Shown: positions 9,753 to 18,202, numbered from the stretch's first letter. The stretch is 64,000 bases of DNA from an uncultured Neomegalonema sp. (GCA_937911325.1 CALDSD010000101.1:47305-111304), one strand, 5' to 3'. A program made the numbers and translations. The notes: generated by a model from the sequence alone, not told the origin.

Positions 9753-10940
9753 CTACAGTTGGTTGGGATCGAAGACGCTCTCGTCAAAGAACTGATCCGG
9801 GCCAAGCCGAAGCGAGCCGGAGACGCCGGGAGCCTCCACCGCCTGGGGCATCGCGCCTTCGAGTTTGGCCGAGGCGGCAGGCAGATTCGGCGCGATGCGC
9901 GAGACTGCGGACCGATAGACGTCGGGCCGGAACACGTCGCTCGCACGCGCCGCCAGATCCGCGTCCAAACCGTGCCGGTCGACCAGCCGGGCGGCGATCC
10001 AGGCCGCCTGACTGCGCCACGGAAATGTCGCGGCCGACCCGAACAGCTCGAGAGCACGGGGCGTGTTTCTGACTTCACCCGCGCCACTGACGATCAAGGA
10101 GCCACTCAACGCGCGCTCGATCAGTTCCGCCGGGGCGTCGACATACTCGGGCCGTGAAAGAACCTCGGCGATGGCGCCGCGATGCATCGGGCGCGACGCC
10201 CACTCAGCGGCCCGATAAAGCGCCCTGAGCAGGGCCGCCAAAGTCTCCGGGCGATCGCGCAACAGCGGCTCGCCGACGCCAAGAACCTTTTCCGGAGCAA
10301 AGCTCCAGATCGACGCGGCCGAGAGAACGAGCGCGCCCGCGCCGCTCTCACCCGCCGCGGACCCCCACGGCTCGCCGACGCAAAAGAGGTCGATCTCGCC
10401 GGCCGCCAGCGCCTCGGACATAAAAGGCGGCGGCACCACGTTCAGCGCGATCTCGCGATCCAGATCGAAACCGCAGCGGCCGAGCCAGTAGTCGGTGAGA
10501 ACAGTGTGCATCGAGAACAGCCAAGGCACGCCGACGCGCAGCGGCCGCCGATCTGCAGCAGACGCCAAAGCGTCGGCGGCCAGCCTTGGTTCATCAAAGA
10601 AAACAGATCCTTGCGCTGCAGATATGCGCGAGGCCAACGCCTGTGAGACCCCAAAGACATCCCCGTTCACCGACAATACGAACGGCGCATGGATAGGGGC
10701 GGCGAAAGCCGACAAACCAAGGCTCATGGCGAGCGGCATGGGCGCCAACATGTGAGCGGCGTCGAACAAGCCGAGCGCCATCTTGTCACGGATATTCGAC
10801 CATGACGCTTCGCGCCGAAGCACAAGGTCGACCCCTTCCTCGGCTGCAAACCCAAACTCGCGCGCAACGACCAGCGTCGCGCAATCCGTCAGCGGAATAA
10901 AACCGCAGACGATCTCGCCCTGTCCTCGCTCGACGCTCAT
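9753..10940 (-). CDS. nasS: Nitrate/nitrite sensor protein
   Basis: 395-aa homologue of NrtA without a signal peptide: it opens directly with MSVERGQGEIVCGFIPLTDCA. Known role of the family: cytoplasmic NasS binds NasT in the absence of nitrate and releases it when nitrate or nitrite is bound. Family segments include DAAHMLAPMPLAMSLG, the PPPFMSEALAAGEID stretch and LFCVGEPWG, parallel to those of NrtA. Its ATG overlaps the TGA of nasT (ATGA), so both are co-translated. It ends just before the leader region of nrtA. Confidence 0.95.
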   Translation of the reverse strand: MSVERGQGEIVCGFIPLTDCATLVVAREFGFAAEEGVDLVLRREASWSNIRDKMALGLFDAAHMLAPMPLAMSLGLSAFAAPIHAPFVLSVNGDVFGVSQALASRISAAQGSVFFDEPRLAADALASAADRRPLRVGVPWLFSMHTVLTDYWLGRCGFDLDREIALNVVPPPFMSEALAAGEIDLFCVGEPWGSAAGESGAGALVLSAASIWSFAPEKVLGVGEPLLRDRPETLAALLRALYRAAEWASRPMHRGAIAEVLSRPEYVDAPAELIERALSGSLIVSGAGEVRNTPRALELFGSAATFPWRSQAAWIAARLVDRHGLDADLAARASDVFRPDVYRSAVSRIAPNLPAASAKLEGAMPQAVEAPGVSGSLRLGPDQFFDESVFDPNQL

Positions 10941-11515
10941 TTCAACAACTCCGCGGCGGTGACGATGCTCTGCGCGATCTCGGAGATTTTGCGGTTCTGA
11001 TCCATCGCGGCGCGCCTGAGCGCGCCATAGGCTTCTTCTTCGGACAGGCCCTTCGCCTTCATCAGAATGCCCTTGGCGCGGTCGAGGATCTTCCGCTCGG
11101 CCAGGGCGGCCTTGGTGGCGTCGAGTTCAGCGCGCAGGCGGGCGATCGAATGAAATCGCGCGATCGCCGCCTCCAGCACGGGCTTGATGCGCTCCTTGCG
11201 CAAGCCGTCGACGACATAGGCGCTGACGCCCGCTTCGATTGCTGAGCGGATCATCCCTTCGTCCGACCGATCTACGAACATGGCGACCGGCCGCTCCATC
11301 GCGCCGGAGGCGTGCGCGACCTGCTCCATGACGTCGCGACTGGGGTTCTCAAGATCGATCAGAACAATGTCCGGGTTGATCTCGGCCAATCTTCGGGCGA
11401 CCCCGGTATCGTCTCCGATCACATGAATGTCGTTCTCCCCAGCCTCCTTGAGGCCGTCGACAATCAGCAATGCGCGTTCACGATCCGGGTCGATGACAGC
11501 GATTCGAGTAGACAT
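10937..11515 (-). CDS. nasT: Nitrate-responsive antiterminator, ANTAR family
   Basis: 192 aa. Residues 1-120 form a receiver-like domain (IAVIDPDRERALLIVDGL, DIVLIDLENPSRD). A coiled segment (about 120-140) leads to a C-terminal ANTAR domain with ERKILDRAKGILMKAKGLSEEEAY, matching the family consensus. NasT binds the two-hexaloop RNA of nas leaders and prevents terminator formation. A good ribosome-binding site TGGAGG lies just before the ATG at 11515. First gene of the nas region; co-translated with nasS. Confidence 0.95.
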   Translation of the reverse strand: MSTRIAVIDPDRERALLIVDGLKEAGENDIHVIGDDTGVARRLAEINPDIVLIDLENPSRDVMEQVAHASGAMERPVAMFVDRSDEGMIRSAIEAGVSAYVVDGLRKERIKPVLEAAIARFHSIARLRAELDATKAALAERKILDRAKGILMKAKGLSEEEAYGALRRAAMDQNRKISEIAQSIVTAAELLK

Positions 11516-11534
11516 GCCTCCAGTTTAAGCATCT

Positions 11535-11546
11535 TGCTGCGCCGCA
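11535..11546 (-). promoter_or_regulatory. 12-base motif shared with the nrtA leader
   Basis: Minus-strand TGCGGCGCAGCA occurs here, about 20-31 bases before the nasT start, and again at 9693-9682 in the nrtA leader. Here it is part of a near-perfect palindrome (TGCTGCG-G-CGCAGCA); in the nrtA leader it sits inside a larger GATGC/GCATC stem. It may be a common control element of the nas genes. The rest of 11516-11733 holds no gene that I recognise. Confidence 0.4.
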
Positions 11547-11733
11547 GCATAGCGCCAACTCCGCCGTCCGCTCCAAGCATACGCGCCTCAGAAGCGGATA
11601 CAGCGATCTGGATGCGCGCCGCCGAGAGAGAGCGGTCATCCCCACCGCCGACGCGCCAGCGATATCGGTCGACTGTCGCTGCAATCCATGTTGGTCTCTG
11701 CGGCCCGAGAGGGTCTGAAACACCGGCGAGAAC

Positions 11734-12924
11734 ATGCGAAAAATGACTGAAGCCGATTTGGAGCGTATCCGCGCTGAAACTCCAGGTGTCAATCACAGCG
11801 TTCATTTGCTCGCCTGTGGTTCGGCCCTGATGCCCAAGCCTGTCGTTGATGCCGTGATCGAGTTCACCGAACTTGAAGCGACCATCGGCGGCTACCAGGC
11901 CCATGCGCAACGGGCCGCGGAATTGGATGCCGTCTACGACAGCATCGCCCGCCATATCGGCGCGAACCGTCGCGAAATCGCCTTGGCGGAAAACGCAACG
12001 GTTGCATGGTGTCATGCATTCTACGCGCTCCCACTGAAGTGAGGCTCGCGCATCCTGACCTGCGAGGCTGAGTACGCGGCCAACTATGTCGCGTTTCTCC
12101 AACGGGCCAAGCGAGATGATCTGAAGATCGATGTGGCGCCAAGCGACGCGTCTGGGATGCTCGACCACGAGGCCCTCGAGAGGATGATCGACGATGATGT
12201 CGGGCTCGTTGCGATGACTTGGGTCCCGACAAACGGGGGGTTGGTCAATCCGGCGCAAGAGGTGGGAAACATCGCGCGGAAACACGGCGTGCCGTACCTC
12301 CTGGACGCTTGCCAGGCGGCGGGGCAGATGCCGATCGATGTCAAAGCTCTGGGCTGTGATTTCCTTTCGGCGACAGGCCGCAAGTTCCTTCGAGGGCCAA
12401 GGGGAACCGGTTTTCTTTTCGTTGCGGAGAGGTGGTTGGAGGACTTGGAGCCCGTGACGATCGATCATTTTGCGGCGCCCTGGACGGCGCGCGACCAATA
12501 CACCTTGCGCGACGACGCAAGACGGTTCGAAACCTGGGAGAACTCCTACGCATTGCGGATGGGTCTCGGAGCGGCAGTCGACTACGCCGACAGGATCGGA
12601 ATTCATGTGATCGAGCAGCGCGTTCGTGCGCTGGCTGCTCGGTGCCGAGAAAAGCTAAGCCGGCTCGACCGGGTCATTGTGAGAGATCTTGGCGAAGAGC
12701 CATGCGGCATCGTCAGCTTTTCGGCGGATGGCGTCGAGCCCAAGACGATCTGCGCCAAGTTGTCTGATTCGGGATATGTGATCGGCGCTTCGGCGACCGC
12801 CTCAACTCGGCTCGATTCCGAGCGAAGGGCGCTTCCGACCTTGTTGCGGATCTCGCCGCACTATTACAACTCCGAGCAAGAAGTCGACGCCGCAGTCGAT
12901 CAGATCGAGGCGCTTTTGAGCTGA
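11734..12924 (+). pseudogene. Class V aminotransferase/cysteine desulfurase-like enzyme with one in-frame TGA
   Basis: PLP-dependent class V fold, 396 codons in one frame, interrupted only by a TGA at 12040-12042. Upstream part (102 codons) contains SALMPKPVVDAV and GGYQAHAQRAAEL. The downstream part resumes in the same frame at once with GSRILTCEAEYAANYVAF and continues through YLLDACQAAGQMPIDV to the PLP lysine motif SATGRKFLRGPRGTGF and a normal C-terminus. The stop falls where relatives of this fold commonly have a Pro-Gly-Asp/Ser turn before the RIL strand. Neither fragment alone would be active. No selenocysteine signal was seen, and TGA is an ordinary stop elsewhere here. Relatives act on ergothioneine-type or amino-acid substrates; substrate unknown. 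Confidence 0.75.
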
Positions 12925-13112
12925 GGCCGAGACGTCGGGAAGGGCGGCGAACCACGGTGTCGACACCCAGAGCTGAAACGGCCGCTTTATCTCAGGAGCG
13001 GACGATTGCCGTGTGATCGGGTATGATGTCTGCGGATCAAAGGGCTGAGCTGAGTAAGGCGAACACCCAAGGGCTGAGGGTCGCCATCCGTTTTTTGTTG
13101 GGAGACCCCGCG

Positions 13113-13517
13113 ATGACCAAAACCAGGGCGACGGTCGTTTTACTCTGTTCCCTCATGCTCACACTGATGGTGAGAGCCGCTTTGGCCGCCGACGGCGACG
13201 AGTGGCGTATTCACTCCCAAGAAGCGAACGGCGATATCCATTTCTTCGATGAGACGCGGATGGACGTGACGGACGACTCGCATCGGGTTTGGACGCGAAT
13301 TCGCTACAACACATCGGTCATGGGTGCGATGAGCTATCAGAGCCTTTTGGAGGTCGATTGCTCGGAGCGCACGGTGAGAACGTTGCAGAGGACTTTTTTC
13401 TCCGACAGGAAGTGGGAAAAGCCTGCGATGAGCACTGACAAGAAAGAAAAGCCGAAGCGCCCGATCAAGGCGGACTCCGCCGTGGGGCGCCTTTCTGAAA
13501 TCTTGTGCGATCAGTAG
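13113..13517 (+). CDS. Small secreted protein, surface-adhesin E-like
   Basis: 134 aa with a signal peptide (MTKTRATVVLLCSLMLTLMV, ending near RAALAA) and a mature part of about 105 residues. Features DEWRIHSQEANGDIHFFDE, VWTRIRYN, LLEVDCSERTVRTLQRTFFSDRKW and a final EILCDQ; the two cysteines and the Trp/Tyr pattern resemble the surface-adhesin protein E (SAPE) domain. Start chosen at ATG 13113, preceded by GGGAG, because it begins directly with the signal peptide; the frame is open from 13023. Stands alone between convergent neighbours. The function is unknown; the family match is by pattern only. Confidence 0.7.
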   Translation: MTKTRATVVLLCSLMLTLMVRAALAADGDEWRIHSQEANGDIHFFDETRMDVTDDSHRVWTRIRYNTSVMGAMSYQSLLEVDCSERTVRTLQRTFFSDRKWEKPAMSTDKKEKPKRPIKADSAVGRLSEILCDQ

Positions 13518-13560
13518 CGACAACCTCGAGGCCGACGCGGCCAACGGCTTGCCACGACGC

Positions 13561-13596
13561 AAAAGAAACACCCGCGCCGGTTCTGCGGCGCAGGTG
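13561..13596 (-). terminator. Intrinsic terminator of the sugar dehydrogenase gene
   Basis: Minus strand CACCTGCGCCG (13596-13586) pairs with CGGCGCGGGTG (13579-13569), 11 base pairs with one G-U, around the 6-base loop CAGAAC; TTTCTTTT follows. It lies 15 bases beyond the stop of the dehydrogenase. Confidence 0.88.
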
Positions 13597-13610
13597 CATT
13601 TGTTAACAGG

Positions 13611-14933
13611 TTACTGGAGGCTTTCCGCCGTCACTCTGTAGATGTCGCCCGCGTCTGTGGCGACGTAGAGAGCGTTGTCCGGTCCCATCACCAGACCCCG
13701 GAACCGCGCCGAGAAGCCCAGAGGCATCCGCGTGATCCCATTGATGCCCAGGCCATCCGGCGTGAGGCTGATCATATCGATTCTGGAACCCTCAGGCGTG
13801 TCGCCGAAACCGATGCCCATAATGCCGACAGCCAAGTGGCCCTCGTAGACCCCCCAGTTGCCGCCCTTGAGAAAAGCCGCAGAGCCAGTGCCTTGCGAGT
13901 ATCCGTTGTTGTTCCAAGAGGCCGGCATCAGATCTTCGAAACGCGTGTCGCTCATCGGGGTGTAGGCCGCACGCAGCGCCGGATCCATCGCATCCTTCTG
14001 ATTAGGCTCATACCCACAATACTCATCCGGGCACTCGCCGCGGCCACCCGTGTTTTGCGCTGGGTCCCAACCAGCGTTCCCGCCATTCACAAGAGCCGTG
14101 ATCTCGTCGTTGTGCCAAGGACCATGTTCAGCGGTGAACGCTTTGCCGTCGCTTGGACGGAAGTCGATGCCCTGAACGTTTCTGTGCCCATAAGTGTAAA
14201 TGCGCTTGTCGAAACCTTCAGGCGGGTTGTTGTCCGGGTGCGCGTTCCCGTCAGAGTCGATGCGCAGAACTTTCCCGCATAAAAGCGTTCCATCCTGAGG
14301 GCAGATCCCTCTGTGTCGATCGCCGCCGGCGACCCAGATGTAACCACCCGGCCCGACGCGGAGCCGGCCGCCGTTGTGCGCGCCCGGACCGCCAAAAGGC
14401 TGATCCGAATCGAAAGGCTTGTATTGAATGTCGGTGACGATGTCAGTTCGGTCAGAGACGCTCTTGAGGTCTTCGCTGACCGTGAACCGCATCACGATAT
14501 TGCCGTCGCATTTCTCGAAGTTCGTCTTGCAGCCGTCGCCGTGATACTTCGTTGAAGAAGAATAGACGTAAAGGTAGCGGTTCTTTGTGAAGTGCCGGTC
14601 CGGAACGACGCCGAGCATTCCGGCTTGTCCTTCGCAGAACAGGTCGTCGCCGCTATCCGCGTAGCCCTCGGTCTCCTCCATACCGTACAAGGCGTTCACG
14701 GCGCCGTCCGCCGTTCTGACCGAGAGCCCCTCGCATTTCTCTGTGTAGAACATCGTGCCATCGGGCAAGAACGCCATGTCCCAGGGATCCTGCAGCCCTT
14801 CCAACACGGCGGTTGGCGTTATCTTGGGCACGTCCATTCCTTGGTGACCGTCGGCCTGAGATGTCAACGGCGCCCCGATAATGACGGCGGACGCCAAGAC
14901 CCCAACGTGTAGGTTAGAAATTTTTTTCATCAT
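13611..14933 (-). CDS. PQQ-dependent sugar dehydrogenase, glucose/sorbosone dehydrogenase family, secreted
   Basis: 440 aa with signal peptide (KKISNLHVGVLASAVIIGA, cleavage near SQA). The remainder is a six-bladed beta-propeller of the soluble GDH/sorbosone dehydrogenase family: DPWDMAFLPDGTMFYTEK opens the first blade, GAHNGGRLRVGPGGYIWVA carries the catalytic His, and GHRNVQGIDFRP and FTAEHGPWHNDE follow. Six cysteines in the middle (for example DLFCEG, GDGCKTNFEKC, GICPQDGTLLC) suggest disulfides in the periplasm. It diverges from the pqq operon 237 bases away, which fits its cofactor need. The specific sugar or alcohol substrate cannot be told from sequence. Confidence 0.88.
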   Translation of the reverse strand: MMKKISNLHVGVLASAVIIGAPLTSQADGHQGMDVPKITPTAVLEGLQDPWDMAFLPDGTMFYTEKCEGLSVRTADGAVNALYGMEETEGYADSGDDLFCEGQAGMLGVVPDRHFTKNRYLYVYSSSTKYHGDGCKTNFEKCDGNIVMRFTVSEDLKSVSDRTDIVTDIQYKPFDSDQPFGGPGAHNGGRLRVGPGGYIWVAGGDRHRGICPQDGTLLCGKVLRIDSDGNAHPDNNPPEGFDKRIYTYGHRNVQGIDFRPSDGKAFTAEHGPWHNDEITALVNGGNAGWDPAQNTGGRGECPDEYCGYEPNQKDAMDPALRAAYTPMSDTRFEDLMPASWNNNGYSQGTGSAAFLKGGNWGVYEGHLAVGIMGIGFGDTPEGSRIDMISLTPDGLGINGITRMPLGFSARFRGLVMGPDNALYVATDAGDIYRVTAESLQ

Positions 14934-15000
14934 TCTTTTCCTCCCAGTTTTTTGTGCGGACGCGTCTCTGCGGTGCGGCGCCCACTAGCTCAACCGTGCA

Positions 15001-15014
15001 GTATTCGGCAATAC
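15001..15014. promoter_or_regulatory. Inverted repeat GTATT-CGGC-AATAC
   Basis: Five-base arms in the divergent region between the dehydrogenase and pqqA. It resembles the larger palindrome centred 33 bases away in sharing GTAT...ATAC ends. A possible operator half of a pair. Confidence 0.4.
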
Positions 15015-15031
15015 AAACAGCGGTCGGAGAC

Positions 15032-15049
15032 GTAGTATCATAATACTAC
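15032..15049. promoter_or_regulatory. Palindrome GTAGTAT-CATA-ATACTAC, candidate operator
   Basis: Perfect 7-base arms with a 4-base spacer in an AT-rich patch. It lies about 100 bases upstream of the sugar dehydrogenase and 120 bases upstream of pqqA, where one regulator could control both directions. Confidence 0.5.
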
Positions 15050-15135
15050 ATCTTGAAATCGGCGATCTGGAGCGAAGTCCAATCGTCGACGAAAATAATG
15101 TTGGCGCCGGTTTCCAAATTGCGCTAGCGTTTTTT

Positions 15136-15147
15136 CTGTGATCACAG
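15136..15147. promoter_or_regulatory. 12-base perfect palindrome CTGTGATCACAG before pqqA
   Basis: Located 22 bases before the pqqA ATG, next to the ribosome-binding site GGAGGT (15158-15163). The TGTGA/TCACA halves resemble CRP/FNR-type half-sites, but the usual 6-base spacer is missing, so it could equally be an RNA hairpin or a different operator. Confidence 0.35.
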
Positions 15148-15169
15148 CGCTATGGACGGAGGTAATAAC

Positions 15170-15247
15170 ATGGTTTGGAGCGCACCTAAGGCTGAAGAGC
15201 TTTGTGTCGGCATGGAAATCAACATGTATGTCTCTGCTCGGCGTTAG
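15170..15247 (+). CDS. pqqA: PQQ precursor peptide
   Basis: 25-residue peptide starting MVWSAPKAEEL and ending with MEINMYVSARR. The Glu and Tyr that become PQQ are recognisable in E-I-N-M-Y, the E-x-x-x-Y arrangement of all PqqA peptides. GGAGGT lies 6 bases before the ATG. It is followed by the pqqB remnant and by pqqC, D and E on the same strand. PqqD binds the peptide and presents it to PqqE, which links Glu to Tyr. Size, motif and position make the call firm although the gene is tiny. Confidence 0.93.
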   Translation: MVWSAPKAEELCVGMEINMYVSARR

Positions 15248-15269
15248 GCCGAGCTAGGTCGACGGACAA

Positions 15270-15808
15270 TTGAACCAGGTTTCCAGCAGCGGGGCCGAGT
15301 CTGCTCAGCTCCGCTGTTTTGTGTTGGGATCCGCCGCGAGCGACGGCTTTCCACCGGGTGACGGCTTTCGACAATGGAACCGCCGCTGCGCGAACCGCGA
15401 AGTCTGCTGGTCGAGCGATCCTGATCTGAACGGGCGCATGCCGTCGTCTGTGGTGGCCGCCGTCAACGCCGAGGATGGGTCGGTCCTGACCGCTTCCCTG
15501 ATCTTCGCGCGCAAATCATCGTATCGCCGCCGCCTTGCCCGAGTAGCGGAAAACGCCATTCGCCGAGCGTGTGGGCTCGGCCGACCAACGGCGATCTCGA
15601 TCCATCCTTTGGGCGCACGCCCGGACTGGCGGCGGCCCTTCTCGCGCCGAAGGGCAAAGCGGCTTTCTTTCTCGAAGGCGCCGCCCGCAAGGTCTCTGTC
15701 CATACCAACAAAGCCAGTCCAGGGTTCGAAGAGCGCTCGGAGAAGCGCCGGGTTCCGAAGAGCGCGGGCTGGGAGGTGAGATACGACCGTATGGAGGTCC
15801 CGCTATGA
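15270..15808 (+). pseudogene. pqqB: pqqB remnant, internally deleted and frameshifted
   Basis: PqqB is normally about 300 aa, a metallo-beta-lactamase-fold enzyme acting on the processed precursor. Here only about 180 codons separate pqqA from pqqC. The beginning survives in one frame (FVLGSAASDGFPPGDGF, then RQWNRRCANRE and SSVVAAVNAEDG, the PqqB N-terminus). The end survives in another frame, read from about 15569 (AFFLEGAARKVSVHTNK and SAGWEVRYDRMEVPL, equivalent to the HINNTNP and GWEVAYDGM ends). The central metal-binding part is gone. Its last codons overlap the pqqC start (ATGA), so the operon layout is preserved. The original start is uncertain; 15270 is a TTG. Confidence 0.82.
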
Positions 15809-16563
15809 GCCAGCCAATGTCGCGGGAGGCGTTCGAGGCGAAGCTGCGCGCGATCGGCGACGCGCGCTATCATGACAAGCATCCGTTCCACGGCATGCTT
15901 CATGGCGGGGACTGTACGCAGGACCAAGTACGGGCATGGGTCTTGAACCGGTACTGCTATCAGGCGGCGATCCCCCGAAAGGATGCGGCGCTCATGTCCC
16001 GTTGCGAGGAAATCGAGATGCGCCGAGCGTGGCGCTCCCGCATCGAAGACCATGACGGCAGCGCCGGCGAGGAAGGCGGTATCGCGCGCTGGCTGCGTCT
16101 GGCCGAGGCGGTTGGTTTCGACCGGCGCTACGTCGCCTCGATGACGGGCGCGCTCCCCGCCTGTAAGTTTGCTGTCGAAGCTTATGTGCGGTTCGTCCGG
16201 GACGCGACGCTGCTGGAGGCTGTTGCCTCGTCGCTCACCGAGTTGTTCGCGCCAAAGATCCACCGGGACCGAATCGCCGGGCTTCTGCGGCACTACGAGT
16301 TCGCAGACGAGAATTCGCTCGCCTACTTTCGCACCCGGCTCGACCAGGCGCCGAAGGACGTCGCCTTTGGTCTCGCTTATGTGCTGGAGCATGCCGATAC
16401 AGCGGAGAAACAGGAAGCGGCGGCTGCGGCGCTGATTTTCAAGACGGATGTTCTCTGGGCACAGCTGGATGCGATCTACGGAGCGTATGTTTCTCCAGGT
16501 GTCCCACCGCCCGGCGCATGGGCGCCCGGTGAAGGCCTGAAGGACGTCGATCGCCATGGCTGA
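15805..16563 (+). CDS. pqqC: Pyrroloquinoline-quinone synthase
   Basis: 252 aa; cofactor-free oxidase that carries out the final ring closure and eight-electron oxidation giving PQQ. Shows KHPFHGMLHGGDCTQDQVRA and WVLNRYCYQAAIPRKDAALM near the N-terminus, VYVRFV-like segment AYVRFVRDATLLEAVASSLT and HYEFADENSLAYFRTRL, all typical of PqqC with its several His residues. The ATG at 15805 overlaps the last stop codon of the pqqB remnant; the longer open frame upstream belongs to pqqB DNA. Overlaps pqqD by 8 bases. Looks intact, implying continued selection for PQQ synthesis. Confidence 0.95.
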   Translation: MSQPMSREAFEAKLRAIGDARYHDKHPFHGMLHGGDCTQDQVRAWVLNRYCYQAAIPRKDAALMSRCEEIEMRRAWRSRIEDHDGSAGEEGGIARWLRLAEAVGFDRRYVASMTGALPACKFAVEAYVRFVRDATLLEAVASSLTELFAPKIHRDRIAGLLRHYEFADENSLAYFRTRLDQAPKDVAFGLAYVLEHADTAEKQEAAAAALIFKTDVLWAQLDAIYGAYVSPGVPPPGAWAPGEGLKDVDRHG

Positions 16564-16837
16564 TCTCAACGACGCCTCCGTTCCGAAGCTGCCCCGCGGC
16601 GTGAAGCTCCGGGAGGACGCCGAGCGCGGCTGGCTCCTGCTGGCGCCTGAACGGGTGCTCACGCTCGACGCGATCGCAATCGCGGTCCTCGGCGAGGTCG
16701 ATGGGGTTCGAAGCTTTGGCGAGATCGTTGATCGGCTGGCGGAACGCTACGCCGCGCCGAGGGATCAGATCGCCGGCGACGTGAAGACCTTCCTGACCGA
16801 TCTGATAGAGAAGCGCATGATGGATGTCTCGCCATGA
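16556..16837 (+). CDS. pqqD: PqqA-binding chaperone
   Basis: 93-aa winged-helix RiPP recognition element that binds PqqA and delivers it to the radical SAM enzyme PqqE. Recognisable by PKLPRGVKLREDAERGWLLL, APERVLTLDAIAIAVLGEVD and the RSFGEIVDRLAERYAAPRDQ helix. Begins inside the end of pqqC and its TGA overlaps the ATG of pqqE (ATGA), a tightly coupled arrangement. Length and motifs are normal. Confidence 0.94.
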   Translation: MADLNDASVPKLPRGVKLREDAERGWLLLAPERVLTLDAIAIAVLGEVDGVRSFGEIVDRLAERYAAPRDQIAGDVKTFLTDLIEKRMMDVSP

Positions 16838-17922
16838 CGCCGGCTAATCCTACAGCCATGCTGGCGGAACTGACGCATCGTTGTCCGCTTTCTTGCCCAT
16901 ATTGCTCGAACCCGCTTGAGCTGATCCGTCGCGACGCCGAGTTGTCGACCGAACAGTGGGTCGAGGTGTTCCGCCAGGCCGGTGAACTCGGCGTGCTGCA
17001 TGTGCATCTCTCGGGGGGCGAGCCCGCCTCCCGTCGGGACCTCGAAGACCTGACCGAGGCGGCGGCGGAGGCGGATCTCTACACCAACCTGATCACGTCC
17101 GGCGTCGGCTTGACCGCAAAGCGCATCGCAGAGCTGGCGCGGCGCGGTCTTGAGCACGTGCAGCTGTCGATTCAGGGCCCGACCAAAGCGATCGCCGACG
17201 AGATCGGCGGTTACGCTGGCGGCTACGAGCGGAAGATGCAGGTCGCCGACTGGATCGCCGCGGAGGGTTTGCCTCTAACCGTGAACGCGGTCATGCACCG
17301 GCGGAACTTCGAGAAGCTGGAGGACACCATCGACCTTGCAGTGAAGCTTGGCGCGCGCCGCTTGGAGGTTGCGACAGTGCAGTTTCATGGCTGGGCGCTG
17401 CAGAACCAGGCGGCGCTGATGCCCACGCGGCGACAGGTCGAAGCGGCCGAGACGATCATCGACGACGCTCGCAACCGTCTGCGCGGCGCGCTGGTCATCG
17501 ACTACGTGGCGGCGGACTATTTCGCCCGTTTTCCCAAGGCCTGCATGGGCGGATGGGGCTCTGTCGGCCTGGTCGTCACCCCGTCTGGCGCGGTGATGCC
17601 CTGCCATGCGGCCGACACGATCCCGCATCTCGTTTTTGAGAACGTGCGCGACCGACCGCTGTCGGAGATCTGGGAGAAGTCGGACGCGTTCAACGCCTAT
17701 CGAGGCGTCGATTGGATGCAGGAGCCCTGTCGCTCCTGCGAGCGGCGGGAGATCGATTTTGGCGGGTGCCGCTGTCAGGCGATGGCGCTCGCCGGCGACG
17801 CCGCCGCCACCGATCCCGCCTGCGAGAAATCGCCCCTCAACGAGAAGCTTCAGGCTGACGCGGACGCGTTTTCTAGGGGAGGGGACACCCTGGTTCATCG
17901 CGCCAAGGCGCCGGCGTCTTAG
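16834..17922 (+). CDS. pqqE: PqqA peptide cyclase, radical SAM
   Basis: 362 aa. The radical SAM cluster motif is HRCPLSCPYCSN near residues 14-24 (CxxxCxxC). The SPASM domain in the C-terminal third has CMGGWG, VMPCHAA, CRSCERR and GGCRCQA, holding the auxiliary Fe-S clusters. Makes the C-C bond between Glu and Tyr of PqqA. Overlaps pqqD by 4 bases. Last gene of the pqq operon; no pqqF protease is nearby. The 280 bases that follow (17923-18202) show no gene that I can identify. Confidence 0.96.
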   Translation: MTPANPTAMLAELTHRCPLSCPYCSNPLELIRRDAELSTEQWVEVFRQAGELGVLHVHLSGGEPASRRDLEDLTEAAAEADLYTNLITSGVGLTAKRIAELARRGLEHVQLSIQGPTKAIADEIGGYAGGYERKMQVADWIAAEGLPLTVNAVMHRRNFEKLEDTIDLAVKLGARRLEVATVQFHGWALQNQAALMPTRRQVEAAETIIDDARNRLRGALVIDYVAADYFARFPKACMGGWGSVGLVVTPSGAVMPCHAADTIPHLVFENVRDRPLSEIWEKSDAFNAYRGVDWMQEPCRSCERREIDFGGCRCQAMALAGDAAATDPACEKSPLNEKLQADADAFSRGGDTLVHRAKAPAS

Positions 17923-18202
17923 CTGAAGCGCGGCCCGCATCTCCGATGACGCGCACCCGATTACGCTTGCTTGGAACCTGACAACTTTGCGCGCCCAACG
18001 GTGCGCCGTTGCAGGGTGGAAGCAGACGCGGCGCGACCGCTTCGCGTCGTCCTGGCAGCCCTTGCGACCAGCTCACCGATGAACCGCGTCGCATCAGCAG
18101 GAAGATCATCGCGGCGCGGTCGAACTGGAATTCGCTTTTGCAGGAAAACTGCTTCTATTGGGTCGCCGACAGTTTGGGCCAAAGCCTCCAGGAGCGACAA
18201 AC

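Noticed and set aside
12040..12042. TGA as a selenocysteine codon
   Set aside because: Position corresponds to a turn rather than a redox Cys, no SECIS-like hairpin was seen right after it, and other stops (TAA, TAG) interrupt other genes in the same way.
11464..12606. 380-codon minus-strand open frame spanning nasT start and the aminotransferase
   Set aside because: It would run antisense through conserved aminotransferase codons and overlap nasT; no recognisable domain.
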